A stretch of DNA of 64,000 bases from Platerodrilus igneus (Eukaryota; Arthropoda; Insecta; Coleoptera; Lycidae), in NCBI GenBank assembly GCA_036346225.1, contig JARFIW010000139.1:992001-1056000 (forward strand), written 5' to 3'. A model generated the notes under the pieces. The model saw only the letters and a program-made list of their open reading frames with translations, did no database searches and had not been told where the DNA came from. Position 1 is the stretch's first letter. Each line of letters begins with the position of its first letter. The position numbers and the translations under genes are program-made. Shown in pieces: positions 12,864 through 23,379 of this stretch.

Positions 12864-13398
12864 ATGAATTCAGATATGAATATTTATCTCGAGAGTATAC
12901 CTCAGTTCAACGGAGACCAAGCTTTCCTCTGTAATTTTATCACAGCAAGCGAAATATTTCTGAAAACCTTTTACAAACCCGTAGACAAACATAGAAATGT
13001 ATTACTTTTACGCCTGATAATAAGTAAACTGAGCGGACTGGCGCTAACGCTAATTGTCAGCCTAGATGATTTAGAACAATGGGAGAACTTTAAGCGCATC
13101 CTAATCGCATATTTTGGCGATCAGTGTAACATAAAATGTCTAATACGCGACCTAATAGGCCTTAGAATGCAAAATAACCAATCCTCCTACCGATTCGGAA
13201 TAAAATGCCAAGACGTAGGAAGTCTAATCTTAACAAAATTAAGAATCGAAGAACCCGATTAAAATATCCGCATTCTAAAGACAAAACTGTATGACGAAAT
13301 GGCACTAGACACATATATAAACGCATTACCAGAACGACTATAAGATAAAATAAGATTTCAACATCCCCAAAATTTAGAAGAAGTCATAAACATGACAA
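12864..13398 (+). pseudogene. Gag fragment of a gypsy/errantivirus-like element
   Basis: The 132-codon frame from ATG 12,864 carries an insect gypsy-type Gag pattern: an IPQFNGDQ-like start, FITASEIFL, LLLRLIISKLSG and a late FGDQCN...CLIRDLIGLR block. In that family this region forms the capsid part of the particle. In-frame stops at 13,260 and 13,341 interrupt it. It ends abruptly at about 13,398, where LINE sequence resumes. The nucleocapsid, protease and most of RT are absent from this locus. I describe only the remnant. Confidence 0.75.
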
Positions 13399-14209
13399 TA
13401 AATTAATAACATGGGACGTTGAAACCAAAACAAGCGCAAACGAGCAGCTAACTATATTTCCGCGGTTCTGTAATAAAAAGCAAATTGGGAGCGGTTTAAA
13501 GAAAATTTGGCAAAGTATTCCTGCGCTCGAAAACGAGCTATTTAACTGCCGAGAGGCAGACAAAGTAGAAACACTCGCGAAAAAATTGAACGACGCGGTG
13601 GTAGACGAGTCGTCGTATTCCATGCCGCAAAAGAAAACATTTAAAGACAGCGTACCCTGGTGGACCCGGGAACTAACCACCAAGCGGGCAGAAACGCGTA
13701 ACCAAGGCGCCGCTATCAACGCGCCTCGGGAGATATAAGAGAACAACGGAGAATAGAATATAATCAAAGTTACCGCGAATATAAAATATTAATAGAAGAA
13801 ACGCGAACGAATAAATTTAAAGAATTCTGCACGCAAAACTCAGAGAAAGAACCCTGGGGAACCGCATACCGCGTAATTAGAGGAAAACAACAAAAAATCG
13901 CGCTCAGTAATATAAAGAAAACAAATGGCGAATACACGGAAGGTTTTAAAACCACAGCGGAATATTTACTAGAGAAATTTTTCCCATCGGATAATCCCGA
14001 GGGGGATGAAGGGTCGCACGATTTAATACGTCGGGAAGCTGCAGAGGCGCAAGGAACAGGTGCCGATAAGGCAATCCTAGTTCACGAGGTCGTCAGGGCT
14101 CTTAGGAGGATGAACCTAAGAAGGCACCGGGGCATGATGGAATCACTTCAGACGCAGCTCTGCAGGCGTGCCTGTTAGCCCCGTGTGTCTTTGTTGGGTT
14201 GTTTAATCT
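13399..14209 (+). pseudogene. Second copy of LINE ORF2 linker segment
   Basis: This repeats 10,317-11,120 nearly base for base, including the PWWT block. Most differences from the first copy are single-base insertions or deletions in runs of one base, for example in G runs near 13,857 and 14,000-14,010. It has no 5' ORF2 sequence of its own. The frame is broken several times. Confidence 0.8.
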
Positions 14210-15349
14210 TTGTTTAGAAAGGGCGTTTTTCCGCGTTGCTGGAAAATCCAGAATGTGAAATTTATACCCAAACCTAAAAAGGCGGATGCGTCAGATCCGG
14301 GCAGCTATCGTCCAATTAGCTTGCTACCGGTGCTGGGGAAAGTTTTAGATCGCGTTATGACTACGCGTGTTGAACACCTAGTGCGAGACAGAGGCGGTTT
14401 TAATAATCGACAGTTTGGTTTCGTGGAAGGCAAGTCGACTATCGACGCGTTAGAGTTCGTTGTCGGGGAAATTAAGCAGGCAAGAGATGCTAAAGAGTAC
14501 TGTGCCATTGTTGCTTTGGACATTTCAGGAGCATTTGATGCTGCCTGGTGGCCATTAATCGTTTGCGAGTTAGATCGTAGAGGTTGTCCGCGAAACTTGA
14601 TGTCTTTAGTCAAGAGCAATTTCTCGGGGCGATTGGCACAGGTTGAAATTCCGGGTAAAGTTCTGTCGCGTGAGGTGGAAAGGGGATGCCCGCAAGGGTC
14701 ATGTTCTGGTCCCACATTTTGGAAGTTGTTGTATGAGAGCATTTTTAGGGTCAAGTTGCCCGCAGGATGCTCAATCGTTGGGTTTGCAGATGACACACTT
14801 TTAATTGTAAGATCGAGATTGTTAATGGATATGCGCACAAAACCGAACGAGGCGCTTAATAAATTACACGAATGGTCGCAGGTGGTAAAATTAAAATTTA
14901 ACACGGCGAAGTCAGAGGCGCTTTATTTCGGCACGAAACCAGGACAGAGACCTCCTAGGTTAGAGCTAGGAAGGAAGAAAATCCCGTTTAAAGATTGTAT
15001 TACCTACCTCAGCGTCAAGATCGACAATAAATTAAATTGGAAAGCGCACGTACAATACGTAAAAAGTAAGGGCGGCGAAATATCAAACAAAATTAAAGCG
15101 GTAGCTAAAATAAAGTGGGATTTTAGGGGCGAATCGCTGAGGACGGTTTATGCCGGAGCAATTGAGCCGGCAATACTGTACGCAGCTTCTGTATGGGCAG
15201 AAGGTTGTAAAGTCCGGGAGATGCGTCAGTTGACGAGCGTACAACGCATAACCGCAGTAAAAGCGACGAGGGCGTACAGGACCATCTCCACGGAGGCTGT
15301 CCTGGTGATCAGTAGGACTCTCCTATCGAATATGTCGTTAGGAGATTAG
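14210..15349 (+). CDS. LINE reverse transcriptase domain, open for 379 codons
   Basis: This is the longest clean frame of the element and covers the RT domain, which copies element RNA at the nicked target. Counting from the first codon: SYRPISLLP at about 33-40; QFGFVEGKST at about 68-76; catalytic aspartates in LDISGAFD (D104, D110); RGCPQGS (158-164); catalytic FADD (192-195); and the LKFNTAKSEALYFG block (228-241). All key RT residues are present. The listed first codon is not a true start; the protein is continuous with upstream ORF2 and enters this frame through a shift in an A/G run near 14,217. It leaves frame again near 15,320. Confidence 0.85.
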   Translation: MFRKGVFPRCWKIQNVKFIPKPKKADASDPGSYRPISLLPVLGKVLDRVMTTRVEHLVRDRGGFNNRQFGFVEGKSTIDALEFVVGEIKQARDAKEYCAIVALDISGAFDAAWWPLIVCELDRRGCPRNLMSLVKSNFSGRLAQVEIPGKVLSREVERGCPQGSCSGPTFWKLLYESIFRVKLPAGCSIVGFADDTLLIVRSRLLMDMRTKPNEALNKLHEWSQVVKLKFNTAKSEALYFGTKPGQRPPRLELGRKKIPFKDCITYLSVKIDNKLNWKAHVQYVKSKGGEISNKIKAVAKIKWDFRGESLRTVYAGAIEPAILYAASVWAEGCKVREMRQLTSVQRITAVKATRAYRTISTEAVLVISRTLLSNMSLGD

Positions 15350-16366
15350 AGATAGACGATTAATAAATATAGGAAAAGGGCCGAAATTATCGAAGATCTT
15401 AATCTTGGTAATAGGGAAATTGCAAGAAAGATCGTTGTATCTGAGTTGGGGCACCCGGCTGATATTAGAGGATCGAGTTTGTCGAAGGTGATGAGGACGC
15501 GATGGGTATCAGAATTTATACGGACGGTTCACGTATGGACGATGGGCAAGCAGGCGCGGCGTTTGTCGTGTATAAGCAGGAAAGGAGGTGTTTCGGTTTC
15601 AAACCAAACTCGCGAACTGGTGCACTATCTTCCAGTGCGAATTGGTAGCCATACGAGAGGCTATTGATTACGTAATAAACCATACGAGTATTATATAATC
15701 AGTGATAGTAAATCGGCGCTAACGGCTTTAACAAACATGAACACCTCGACAGATCTCCAAGCGGACGTCTGGAGGATAGCGCGTACGGCGCTAGAGTTTC
15801 GACGTTTAAAGTTCTGTTGGGTCAGGTCGCACAATGGTAACGTAGGAAACGATAGGGCTGACGAATTAGCTAAAGAGGCCGCGACGGGCTACTTTCGAAT
15901 ATCACATTCGGCGATACCGAGGTCTTTAATCAAAAGAAAGCTGCGCGAAAAATCAATTCGACAATGGGAAGAGAGGTGGAACAACGCTGCCACGGGCAGG
16001 TTGACCCACAAATTCATACCGAGCATAGAAGCCAGAGGTAAGATCGAGGTTAAGCTCGATCACAAAATGGTGCAGTTGATAACAGGGCGCGGCGCCCTAA
16101 AGGCGTATTTACAATGGTTCGGTCTAACCAACAGCGACCGCTGCGAATGCGGTGAGGGCGCGGAAAGCGCAGAGCACGTGCTCTTCGACTGCCCGCTTGA
16201 GGCGGGAAATCGAGGGTTGGCTGATAGCAAACTAGCTATCCTAGGTCTGGCATGGCCAAAGAGCCTAGAGGAAGTCGGGGAAGTGGTTAACCAGAAGGCG
16301 TTCTGGACAGCCTTAAAAGAATTCGCGGGAAGGGTCGCAAGATTAGACAATGACAACCGCGTGTAA
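15350..16366 (+). pseudogene. LINE RNase H domain and C-terminal zinc finger
   Basis: After a frameshift the sequence reads IYTDGSR near 15,515 (first RNase H aspartate), then an AIREAIDYV-like helix, SDSKSALTAL near 15,700, and in the open frame 15,737-16,366 WVRSHNG and NDRADELAKEA. These are the RNase H blocks in order. The C-terminal CECGEGAESAEHVLFDC (residues 136-152 of that frame) is the CxC...H...C finger found in I/R1-type elements. A stop follows at 16,366, then a short 3' UTR and an A-rich tail. Frameshifts at about 15,350-15,700 break the domain. RNase H removes the RNA strand after first-strand synthesis. Confidence 0.8.
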
Positions 16367-16486
16367 AATTCGGTGGGGTTGGTGGGAGGATTGAAAAATT
16401 TTAAATTGACTTGGCTTGAGTAAGGATACGAGTATAGATAAAACCAAAACCTGATATTAAATAATAAAATTTAAAAAAAAAAAAAA
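16367..16486 (+). other. LINE 3' UTR and A-rich tail
   Basis: The 3' UTR is about 100 bp and ends in a run of A near 16,472-16,486 followed by a short GAAGAAG stretch. This marks the element's 3' end. Confidence 0.65.
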
Positions 16487-16876
16487 GAAGAAGATAATTA
16501 TACCCAAATGTTCAATATGCACAAAAAACCCCCACTCCATTAATACAATCACTGCCTATCTTCATAATTATGTGCGGAAAATCGGGAATAAATAATACCA
16601 AATAAACAATAACAAATAAATCAGAAACCCTCATTAAATTAAATCAATAAAGTAAACAAGGATAATAAAACAGAGCGCAACCGCGCATCCCCCCAGGACT
16701 TGAAAGTGAAGTGATAGTGATAGTGATTGTGATCCCCCTAAGAACGTTTAGTGCATACCCACCAGGACTTTAGCAGTGCACCTCGTCCCACCTTTAGAAG
16801 TAAGTTACAGACGACCAGATCTTCGGATGCTGGAGAATTTTATTATCGAGGTAAGACTTAAATTGTGGCGGCTGTA

Positions 16877-16976
16877 CTCGCACAAGCATTGATTTACATT
16901 AATTAGTAGTTTTTGAAATAATTTAAGAAGCACGTTTGGTGTGTAAAGGCGCTAGCCGACATAATGCTTGTGCGAG
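16877..16976. repeat. Perfect 14-bp inverted repeat
   Basis: CTCGCACAAGCATT at 16,877-16,890 is the exact complement of AATGCTTGTGCGAG at 16,963-16,976, with 72 bp between. It could form a stem in RNA or be the inner part of a small element's ends. Confidence 0.7.
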
Positions 16977-17439
16977 CGCACCTGATAAATAGGGTGATGC
17001 TTTCGCTATTTTGTGCACTGCTATATGCTTAACGCTTATTAAACATTTATTTATATAATTATATTTATTTATATTTTATATTTACACTTTATATTTATTT
17101 ATTTATTAGCATGCATTGTAGCATTTTGTGGCATATTTATTTTGTTTGACGTTCTGTCGCCATTTTGGTTGCAGTATATATTTGGGAAGGAAGAGTAGAT
17201 GTGTGAAGATTGTAATCATAATATAAATCAGTTAGGGAATGATAGGGAAAGCTAGGGATGAATTTAAATTAGTTAGCTAGATTTGGATAGTTTTAAGACG
17301 ACCCTTCAGGGCGCACTGGTAAGCAGAACCGGCGTCTGCTATCCGGTATTACGGATCCCTCCCCCTCTTATTTTTGCTTGTGGCTTGTTGATCGGGTACA
17401 CTCCAAAGTCGGCGCTAGGGATACCATTATTTACAACCC

Positions 17440-17572
17440 TGTTTTTAGTTTTTGTTTTTAGTTTTGTTTTAGTTGGTCAGATTTTTATGTTTGTTAGATT
17501 GTTAGAGCTTGTTAGGTTTGTTAGATTTTTAGGTTTGTTAGATTTTTATTTAGTTTTTTATTTAGGGTGGAT
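17440..17572 (+). repeat. T-rich short repeat
   Basis: Imperfect units around GTTTGTTAGATTTTTA repeat several times. This low-complexity run explains the hydrophobic open frame that crosses it. Confidence 0.6.
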
Positions 17573-17622
17573 TAACTATGAAGTCAGAATTAATCAGAAG
17601 CACGATTATTTTCGCGTTTAAA

Positions 17623-17678
17623 CCCAATGTAGTACCTCCGGGTGGAGCATTGGGGACGTGGCCGCAAGTATAGCGGCC
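17623..17678. other. Two adjacent hairpins
   Basis: CCCAATG (17,623-17,629) pairs with CATTGGG (17,648-17,654), with a smaller CTCC/GGAG stem inside. GGCCGC (17,660-17,665) pairs with GCGGCC (17,673-17,678) around a 7-nt loop. The pair is much more GC-rich than its surroundings and looks like a structured RNA end, perhaps the 3' UTR of a retroelement. Function is not known. Confidence 0.5.
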
Positions 17679-17804
17679 CTAATTCAAATTATAATGTTAA
17701 TTATCGTATAGAAAGTTTACATAATGCAATATTCCTGGTAGATCTTTTGAATTGCGCAGTACTGTATCCGGTTTGTTGGAAGTAAACGTCTGCAGTGGTG
17801 ATCG

Positions 17805-18400
17805 GCATTCTGGGAAGCAATCTTAGTGGTTACTACCGCAAATTCATTAAAGGTTATGCACAGATAACCAAGCCCCAGGCAACTTGATTAAAAAAAGGCA
17901 ACAAAATTGAACACACCCCCGAATTCATTAAAGCCGTAGACAAAATTAAAGGTATATTAACAAATCACCCTGTATTAGAATACCCAGACTTTACAAAACC
18001 ATTTATATTGACAACAGACGCATCAAACATAGCACTAGGCGCAGTATTGCGTCAAGAAAAAGTAGGTAACAATAAACCCATCAGCTACGCATCCAGAACC
18101 TAAACAAGACTGAACAAAAATACAGTACCATAGAAAAAGAATTATTAGCCATAATATGGGCTACGAAATACTTTAGACCATACCTTTACGGAAGAAAATT
18201 TTACATATACACCGACCATAGACCATTAGTATGTCTATGCAAACTCAAAGGACAAAACTCAAAATTACAACGATAGAGAATCAGGCTAGAGGAATACAGT
18301 TACGAAATTATATACAAAAAGGGAATTTATAATTACAACGCAGACGCCCTAAGTAGAATACAGCTCAACGCACTAGAAACGAATCCATTGTAGGAAACGT
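17805..18400 (+). pseudogene. Gypsy-like pol remnant: RT end and RNase H
   Basis: The sequence starts inside the RT thumb (SGYYRKFIKGYAQ near 17,830) and continues into the Ty3/gypsy RNase H. Visible RNase H blocks are TTDASNIALGAVL near 18,013, [28 protein letters not shown] near 18,210 and NADALSRI near 18,340. The order and wording fit insect gypsy/errantivirus elements, as does the Gag remnant at 12.9 kb on the same strand. A frameshift near 18,105 and stops near 18,274 and 18,391 break it. The RT palm with its catalytic motif is absent. Confidence 0.8.
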
Positions 18401-19277
18401 AGACGAGACGGAAGTAAGAGAAGATCAAGGCGAGATGGACACAATACATTCGACACAAAATGAAGAACCGAAAACCGCGATTAAAATCTTAAACGAAGCC
18501 ATTGATATAAAACCCATTTCATTTATAATTACCGAAGTCTTAACCTACCTCAATCCCGTAAAATATACAAAAACAGACAATAAGAAAATAATAATTCTAA
18601 AGGAATACAGCCCCGAGAATTATACGTTAAATTATTCAATAACTCTGGTCCTGAACTTATCAGATGCACAAGAAAATTAATAACATTAGACGACCCTGAC
18701 GAAATAAACAATGCAATTAGAAATCAACACGAAGGAAAAAACAACCATCGTGGAATTAATGAAACGATAAAGCAACTTATAAGACGACACTATTTTAAAG
18801 ACATGAAAGAATTGACCACAGATTTCATTAACCAATGTGAACTATGCGACAAAGCAAAATACGATAGAACACCTCAAAAAATACCCTTAATGTTAACCAA
18901 AACACCTGACAAACCTTTTAAAAATTACATTCTAATACTTTAGTAGTAGAATCACAAAACTATTTAACCATTGTAAATGCATTTACCAAAATAGGCCAAG
19001 CAATACCAATCATCTCAAAAAATAGCATTGACGTAACACAAGGATTTTTACAATACTTTATATTTTATGACACATCCGAGACAATAACCATAGATAACGG
19101 CAGCGAATTTAAGAATAAGACAATACAAAACACTTTAGAACTTCACAAAATAAAAATGTATTTTATAACTGGAACCACCCTGAATTAAACGGATTAATTA
19201 AAAGACTAAATTCAACCCTATTAAAACAGATCAGATTATTAAGAATAACTTAGAAGAAGGAACACATCACCAATTCA
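18401..19277 (+). pseudogene. Gypsy-like integrase remnant, N-terminal and core
   Basis: This carries the integrase part of pol. A His-His segment near 18,728-18,746 and CELC near 18,838-18,849 form the HHCC zinc module. The core holds a YLTIVNAFTK block near 18,960, where the family normally has Asp in place of the Asn. TIDNGSEFKN follows near 19,090. A frameshifted block near 19,185-19,230 has Lys where the catalytic Glu is expected. Two of three catalytic residues are therefore changed, and the frame is broken several times, so this copy cannot integrate. Confidence 0.75.
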
Positions 19278-19775
19278 ATGTCATACGCACTAATCGCATA
19301 CAATAATACAATCCACTCATCAATAAATTTTACACCCCTAGAATTAACATTAGAACATTCAGATTCCCGTAACCCTTACGACATCCACTATAACAAGGAA
19401 GTATATCAGCAATATTCTAAAGATCACAAAGAGAAACTAAAAATAACTTATGATGAAGTAAAAGATATACTAGATAACAACAAGGAACGTATTATCACAA
19501 CCCAAAATAAGAATACCGACGCGAATAAATTTTCAATAGGACAAACCATGAACGAGAAAAACATCCAAAGTAAACGACACAAAACGGCACCCAGAAATTT
19601 AGGCCCATTTAAAATTAATAGAATATCAGACAAAAATATAGCCGTAGTAGACAACGGCAAGATAATAAAATACATTCACTTGAAAAACCTAAGACACCCT
19701 GTAATTTCAGATGCACAATCATCACTCTTACCGTCAACCTCCGCCCAGGTAGAAAAACAACTAAATATTAATTGA
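19278..19775 (+). pseudogene. Gypsy-like integrase C-terminal region
   Basis: The 165-codon open frame holds the end of the integrase core (SYALIAYNNTIHSSINFTP, then LEL) and a C-terminal region with NLGPFKINRI and a final VHLKNL-like block (YIHLKNLRHP). This is the DNA-binding tail typical of gypsy integrases. It follows the core across a frameshift near 19,250. It stops at 19,775, just before the next short frame. Confidence 0.75.
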
Positions 19776-19812
19776 AGACATAGAAAACAACCCCGGTATA
19801 CTACCCATAAAA

Positions 19813-20022
19813 TTGGGAAGTATGCAAAATACAATAGACTATCGGACGTTCGCACAAAAATTCGATTTAACGGAACTAAAACAAGAATTTCAAATAATTA
19901 AAGACAATTATTATCGATTAAACCAATCAATGGACACAGCCAAATTCGGAAGAGAATACGCCATAGAAATGATGAACTATAACAGCATAATAGAAAGCAT
20001 TACAGTTATTATTGACAAATAA
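19813..20022 (+). pseudogene. Short ORF after integrase, position of an envelope gene
   Basis: This 69-codon frame directly follows pol on the same strand, where errantivirus-like elements carry a third ORF. The frame is rich in charged residues and Gln/Asn and shows no diagnostic envelope motif, signal peptide or cleavage site. The 3' end is part of the 484-bp direct repeat. Identification rests on position only. I do not attempt to extend it. Confidence 0.4.
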
Positions 20023-20484
20023 CAACGTCATTAGATCTGCTGAAAACCGAATCGCCAAGACCCTGAGAATATTTCGTCCCCACGGAGACCATGAACTGTA
20101 AATGCTAAGAACTTTATAATTTGTAGACAGAAACTTGCACGAATGAACTTTAATAATTAATTAAGAGTGTTAGGGAAACGGTAGCAAAAAATAGTATAAA
20201 ATATATTTTGATTGTCTATAAATTCTTTTATGGTGATACCATAGCATACTTTAGGAGATAAAATATTCTAATTGAATTTTTATTTGTTTTCTTGTTCTAT
20301 CCAAGTTCTCTAGGAACATATACATTCTTTTAATGAAATTAATTTGTCACGCACCACTACAATACCTGGCTATTTCTTCGGTTACTTGAAAAATTCCTAA
20401 TACCAAAGCTCAATTGTGTATGGTACAAGATTTGAGTTTGGAAAACAATGCAATCTAAACTATTTCGAACAATATCATTGATTG
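20001..20484 (+). repeat. 484-bp direct repeat, copy 1
   Basis: This segment is repeated at 21,918-22,400 in the same orientation, with roughly 95% identity and a few 1-3 bp gaps. It begins inside the end of the short ORF after integrase (TACAGTTATTATTGACAAAT) and ends at CATTGATTG, so the duplication includes the edge of the gypsy-like remnant. Confidence 0.85.
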
Positions 20485-21917
20485 CTGCAGAATTAATTAA
20501 ATGTGAGGGTACAAGATCTACTATATGGTCTGACACATAGGAATCTGTCGATAAACAATTATGTTTGTGATGGAAGTGCCATCATTGTATTTGTGAATGC
20601 GTGTGAATGTAGGCGTGTAGGTTTTCAATATAGAGAAGGACCAAGTTGCTCGTTAGGCAGACAAGAAACACGCATACCGAGGACTCTAAATACTATAATG
20701 TTCTTAATTTTTGTGATAAATTCTACGTCTTTATGTTGGTTGTTTAGATGGTTAAGATAGTTCTGAAGTATTTTTGCACCGTAGGGTCAGATCAAAACGG
20801 TGTCATTTGCATACCAAAGTCACACTATTGGCCTAAGATCTGAGGACTCTAAAGTGGGTTATGTTAAATAGCTCCTCCATGAAGATCTTATCCACAATTC
20901 GGAAAGAATGTGAAAGGCCCGTAAATTGTAAATTGAAATCTATGTAAAAACGAACTTGAAAATGTAATTATAATGAGTTCCTAGAATGGCGAAATTAGTT
21001 ATTTACATTTAAGAATAAAATTAGTAACAAAACAGTTTGAAACTTTTAAAATGCAAATTAAGTAAAACACAAGCTTTAATTGTAAGAAGTAATGTTTAGA
21101 AGATTTTGTGTGTAAATTTTATGTTTTTAGCGGACCTTGGAAAGGCTAAAGCAGATGTTTGTATTGTGCTACGTATTTCTAAGTCAGTCATTCGACATTT
21201 CCAAGCAATTGGGATTTACACAATGTCGTAAAGCGGTTTGGGAACCCAGTGCAATGGAATGGTAGTATTATTTTCAGCTTATGGTTTCTTTAGGAGCTTT
21301 GTTAATAATACTTAGCCAGAGGAGCTTAGATTAGGTTTTGTTTCTTTTAAAATTAATGGACATGAAATGATTATCTTTTGGAAATTTACTATTAATCGAG
21401 TCCAAAGTTAATGGAACTTCATTTACAGTTAGTTATAAGGATATCCAACTACCCACAATGATGAAGTTATACTTGAAAAAAGTAGTTATTTCGAAAATTG
21501 CTGGGAATTGGGTAGAAATCCAGAAGTTATTTTTAAGCAGGGTACAAAAGGAGATAGCTGAGGGGACGAATTTGAAATTAGAAGCTAGGAGAGCTATTCC
21601 AAATATATAAGTAAAGAAATCCATTTTATGTTCGAAATCCAGCTGTGGTCATTTTATAAATTATTATCTACATTCTAAGAAAAAAATGATATGAATACGC
21701 GCTATTCAAGTGACGAAGTTCTCTATTTAATTGGATGTAAGAGATTAGCCACTTTGAATAAGCCAATCCCGCGAGGGACAGAGGTAGTGACTTGAATACT
21801 TTTAGTGCCGGGCTTCACGTAGGCAATGGTGTTTTTCTGAGAGTGCACTACCGCGTATTTTGATGCAGTGCAAGAGCCTTTTGTTCCTACCTCTTATACC
21901 TTTTTCATTTAGGGCAC
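20485..21917. other. Sequence between the 484-bp repeats, nothing recognised
   Basis: About 1.4 kb with no domain or shared repeat found. Open frames at 20,503-20,760 and 21,433-21,624 are short and unsupported. Confidence 0.5.
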
Positions 21918-22400
21918 TACAGTTATTATTGACAAATAACAAGGTCATTAGATCTGCTGAAAACCAAATCGCAAAAACCCTAGGAATATTTCGTCCCCAC
22001 GGAGACCATGAACTGTAAATGCTAAGAACTTTATAATTTGTAGACAGAAACTTGCACGAATGAACCTTAATAATTAACTAAGAGTGTTGGGAAAACGGTA
22101 GCAAAATATAGTATAAAATATATTTTGATTGTCTATAAATTCTTTTATGGTGATATCATAGCATACTTTAGGGGATAAAGTATTCTTAATTGAATTTTTA
22201 TTTGTTTTCTTGTTCTATCCAAGTTCTCTAGGAACATATATTCTGTTAATGAAATTAATTTGTCACGCACCACTACCATACCTGGCTATTTCTTTGGTTA
22301 ATTAAAAAATTCCTAATACTAAAGCTCAATTGTGTATGGTACAAGATTTGAGTTTGGAAAACAATGCAATCTAAACTATTTCGAACAATATCATTGATTG
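21918..22400 (+). repeat. 484-bp direct repeat, copy 2
   Basis: Second copy of 20,001-20,484. Left and right flanks differ from those of copy 1, so both repeat borders are sharp. Confidence 0.85.
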
Positions 22401-23379
22401 AACGGAAATGCTCGAACAGTTGCTAATCTATCGCCGGTTTAAGTCAGTATTTCGGGCACAAGCAAATATTTGTTATTGAACGATTCGTATCTCAGCTAAA
22501 TCACATCCTACCTAATTTCAAAGCAGATCGCATTAAACTGCTTGACAGGTTTTACAATCAAATTAGCAAATGCGATACTGTATACTTGATCAGATAGCTG
22601 TACGTGATGCCAGAAGTTTTCGCTTATACCAGTATTTTAAATAGTGAATTGTTGAAATTTATCTAACTAACGGATGGCAATTTTTTGGTTCGAACTGAAT
22701 AAGTAAATTTTTAAAACAAAAATGTTTACTGCGGCATAAGAAAACATTGACATGCTCCATTTTTAATAACTTTGAAGTTCAAAGCTCTAATACGCCTGGA
22801 CAAGTTTTTCTTGAAGTAGGTAAAGTGGCATATATTTCCAATTATAGTAAACCAATTTTACCACTCCGTTGTACTACTTAACTTTAAGCAAGTTGTTACG
22901 GTTAACCACAACACTTATCACAGTATGCCAGGCTTGCACTAGTCGTAGCTTGGGGTGGGCATTGAAAAGTTATAAAGTAGGATTTCATTATGCTGAAAGA
23001 AAGAAGGGTTAGAAAAGAGAATATTTATGAACAATCAGTAACAGGAATAGAATCAGGAGCACTTTATTATACAGCCATAGTTTAGAAGCTTCAGTTTCTA
23101 CTCAAAATCTGCAGTCTGTGGTTATAATTCCGATTATGGTACCCAATGAGAAATGATATATCACAATAAACTATAATGAAATAGTGTTCCGTAAATACAA
23201 TAGTACCACAGTTCACTGACAATACCGGAAAATGTGCCGGGTAAATTTCTACGTAAACTAAGATGTCTAGAAACACTTTACACAAGGATTATACTATTGA
23301 ACTCGACTTCAATAAACAGCTAGTTAATGCTAAATTAATCTAATGGTAAATTTCCTTTTTCTGAACACAGTTTTACCGC
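22401..23379. other. Nothing recognised
   Basis: AT-rich sequence without a supported frame, repeat partner or RNA gene. Confidence 0.5.

Larger units (their letters stand above)
8294..16486 (+). mobile_element. I/R1-type non-LTR retrotransposon with internal duplication
   Basis: One element can be followed from ORF1 (8,294) through ORF2 to an A-rich tail at about 16,470-16,486. Its segment 10,317-11,360 occurs again at 13,399-14,450 at roughly 97% identity. Between the copies lies a 2.0-kb gypsy-like fragment. The first copy continues only to the 5' side and the second only to the 3' side, so together they make one complete LINE carrying a duplicated internal segment. Domain order is ORF1 with CCHC knuckles, then ORF2 with AP-endonuclease, RT, RNase H and a C-terminal zinc finger. 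That order fits the I/R1/LOA group. Base composition is richer in GC than the flanks. Confidence 0.8.
16487..17804. other. Unassigned spacer with several inverted repeats
   Basis: No protein domain was recognised; the 112-codon frame at 17,283-17,621 owes its length to a T-rich repeated stretch. The spacer holds a perfect 14-bp inverted repeat (16,877-16,890 with 16,963-16,976), a short GTGATA repeat near 16,712, a T-rich repeat built on TTTGTTAGATTTTTA at 17,480-17,560, and two strong hairpins at 17,623-17,678. It may contain the 3' end of another element. Confidence 0.5.

Noticed and set aside
14305..14904. 199-codon minus-strand frame
   Set aside because: Antisense shadow of the RT frame that contains all catalytic motifs.
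17283..17621. 112-codon hydrophobic protein
   Set aside because: The hydrophobic part comes from a T-rich short repeat; no start context, neighbour or homologue supports it.
20001..22400. The 484-bp repeats as the two LTRs of one element
   Set aside because: They include the end of an ORF that follows integrase, lack TG...CA ends and enclose no retroelement genes.
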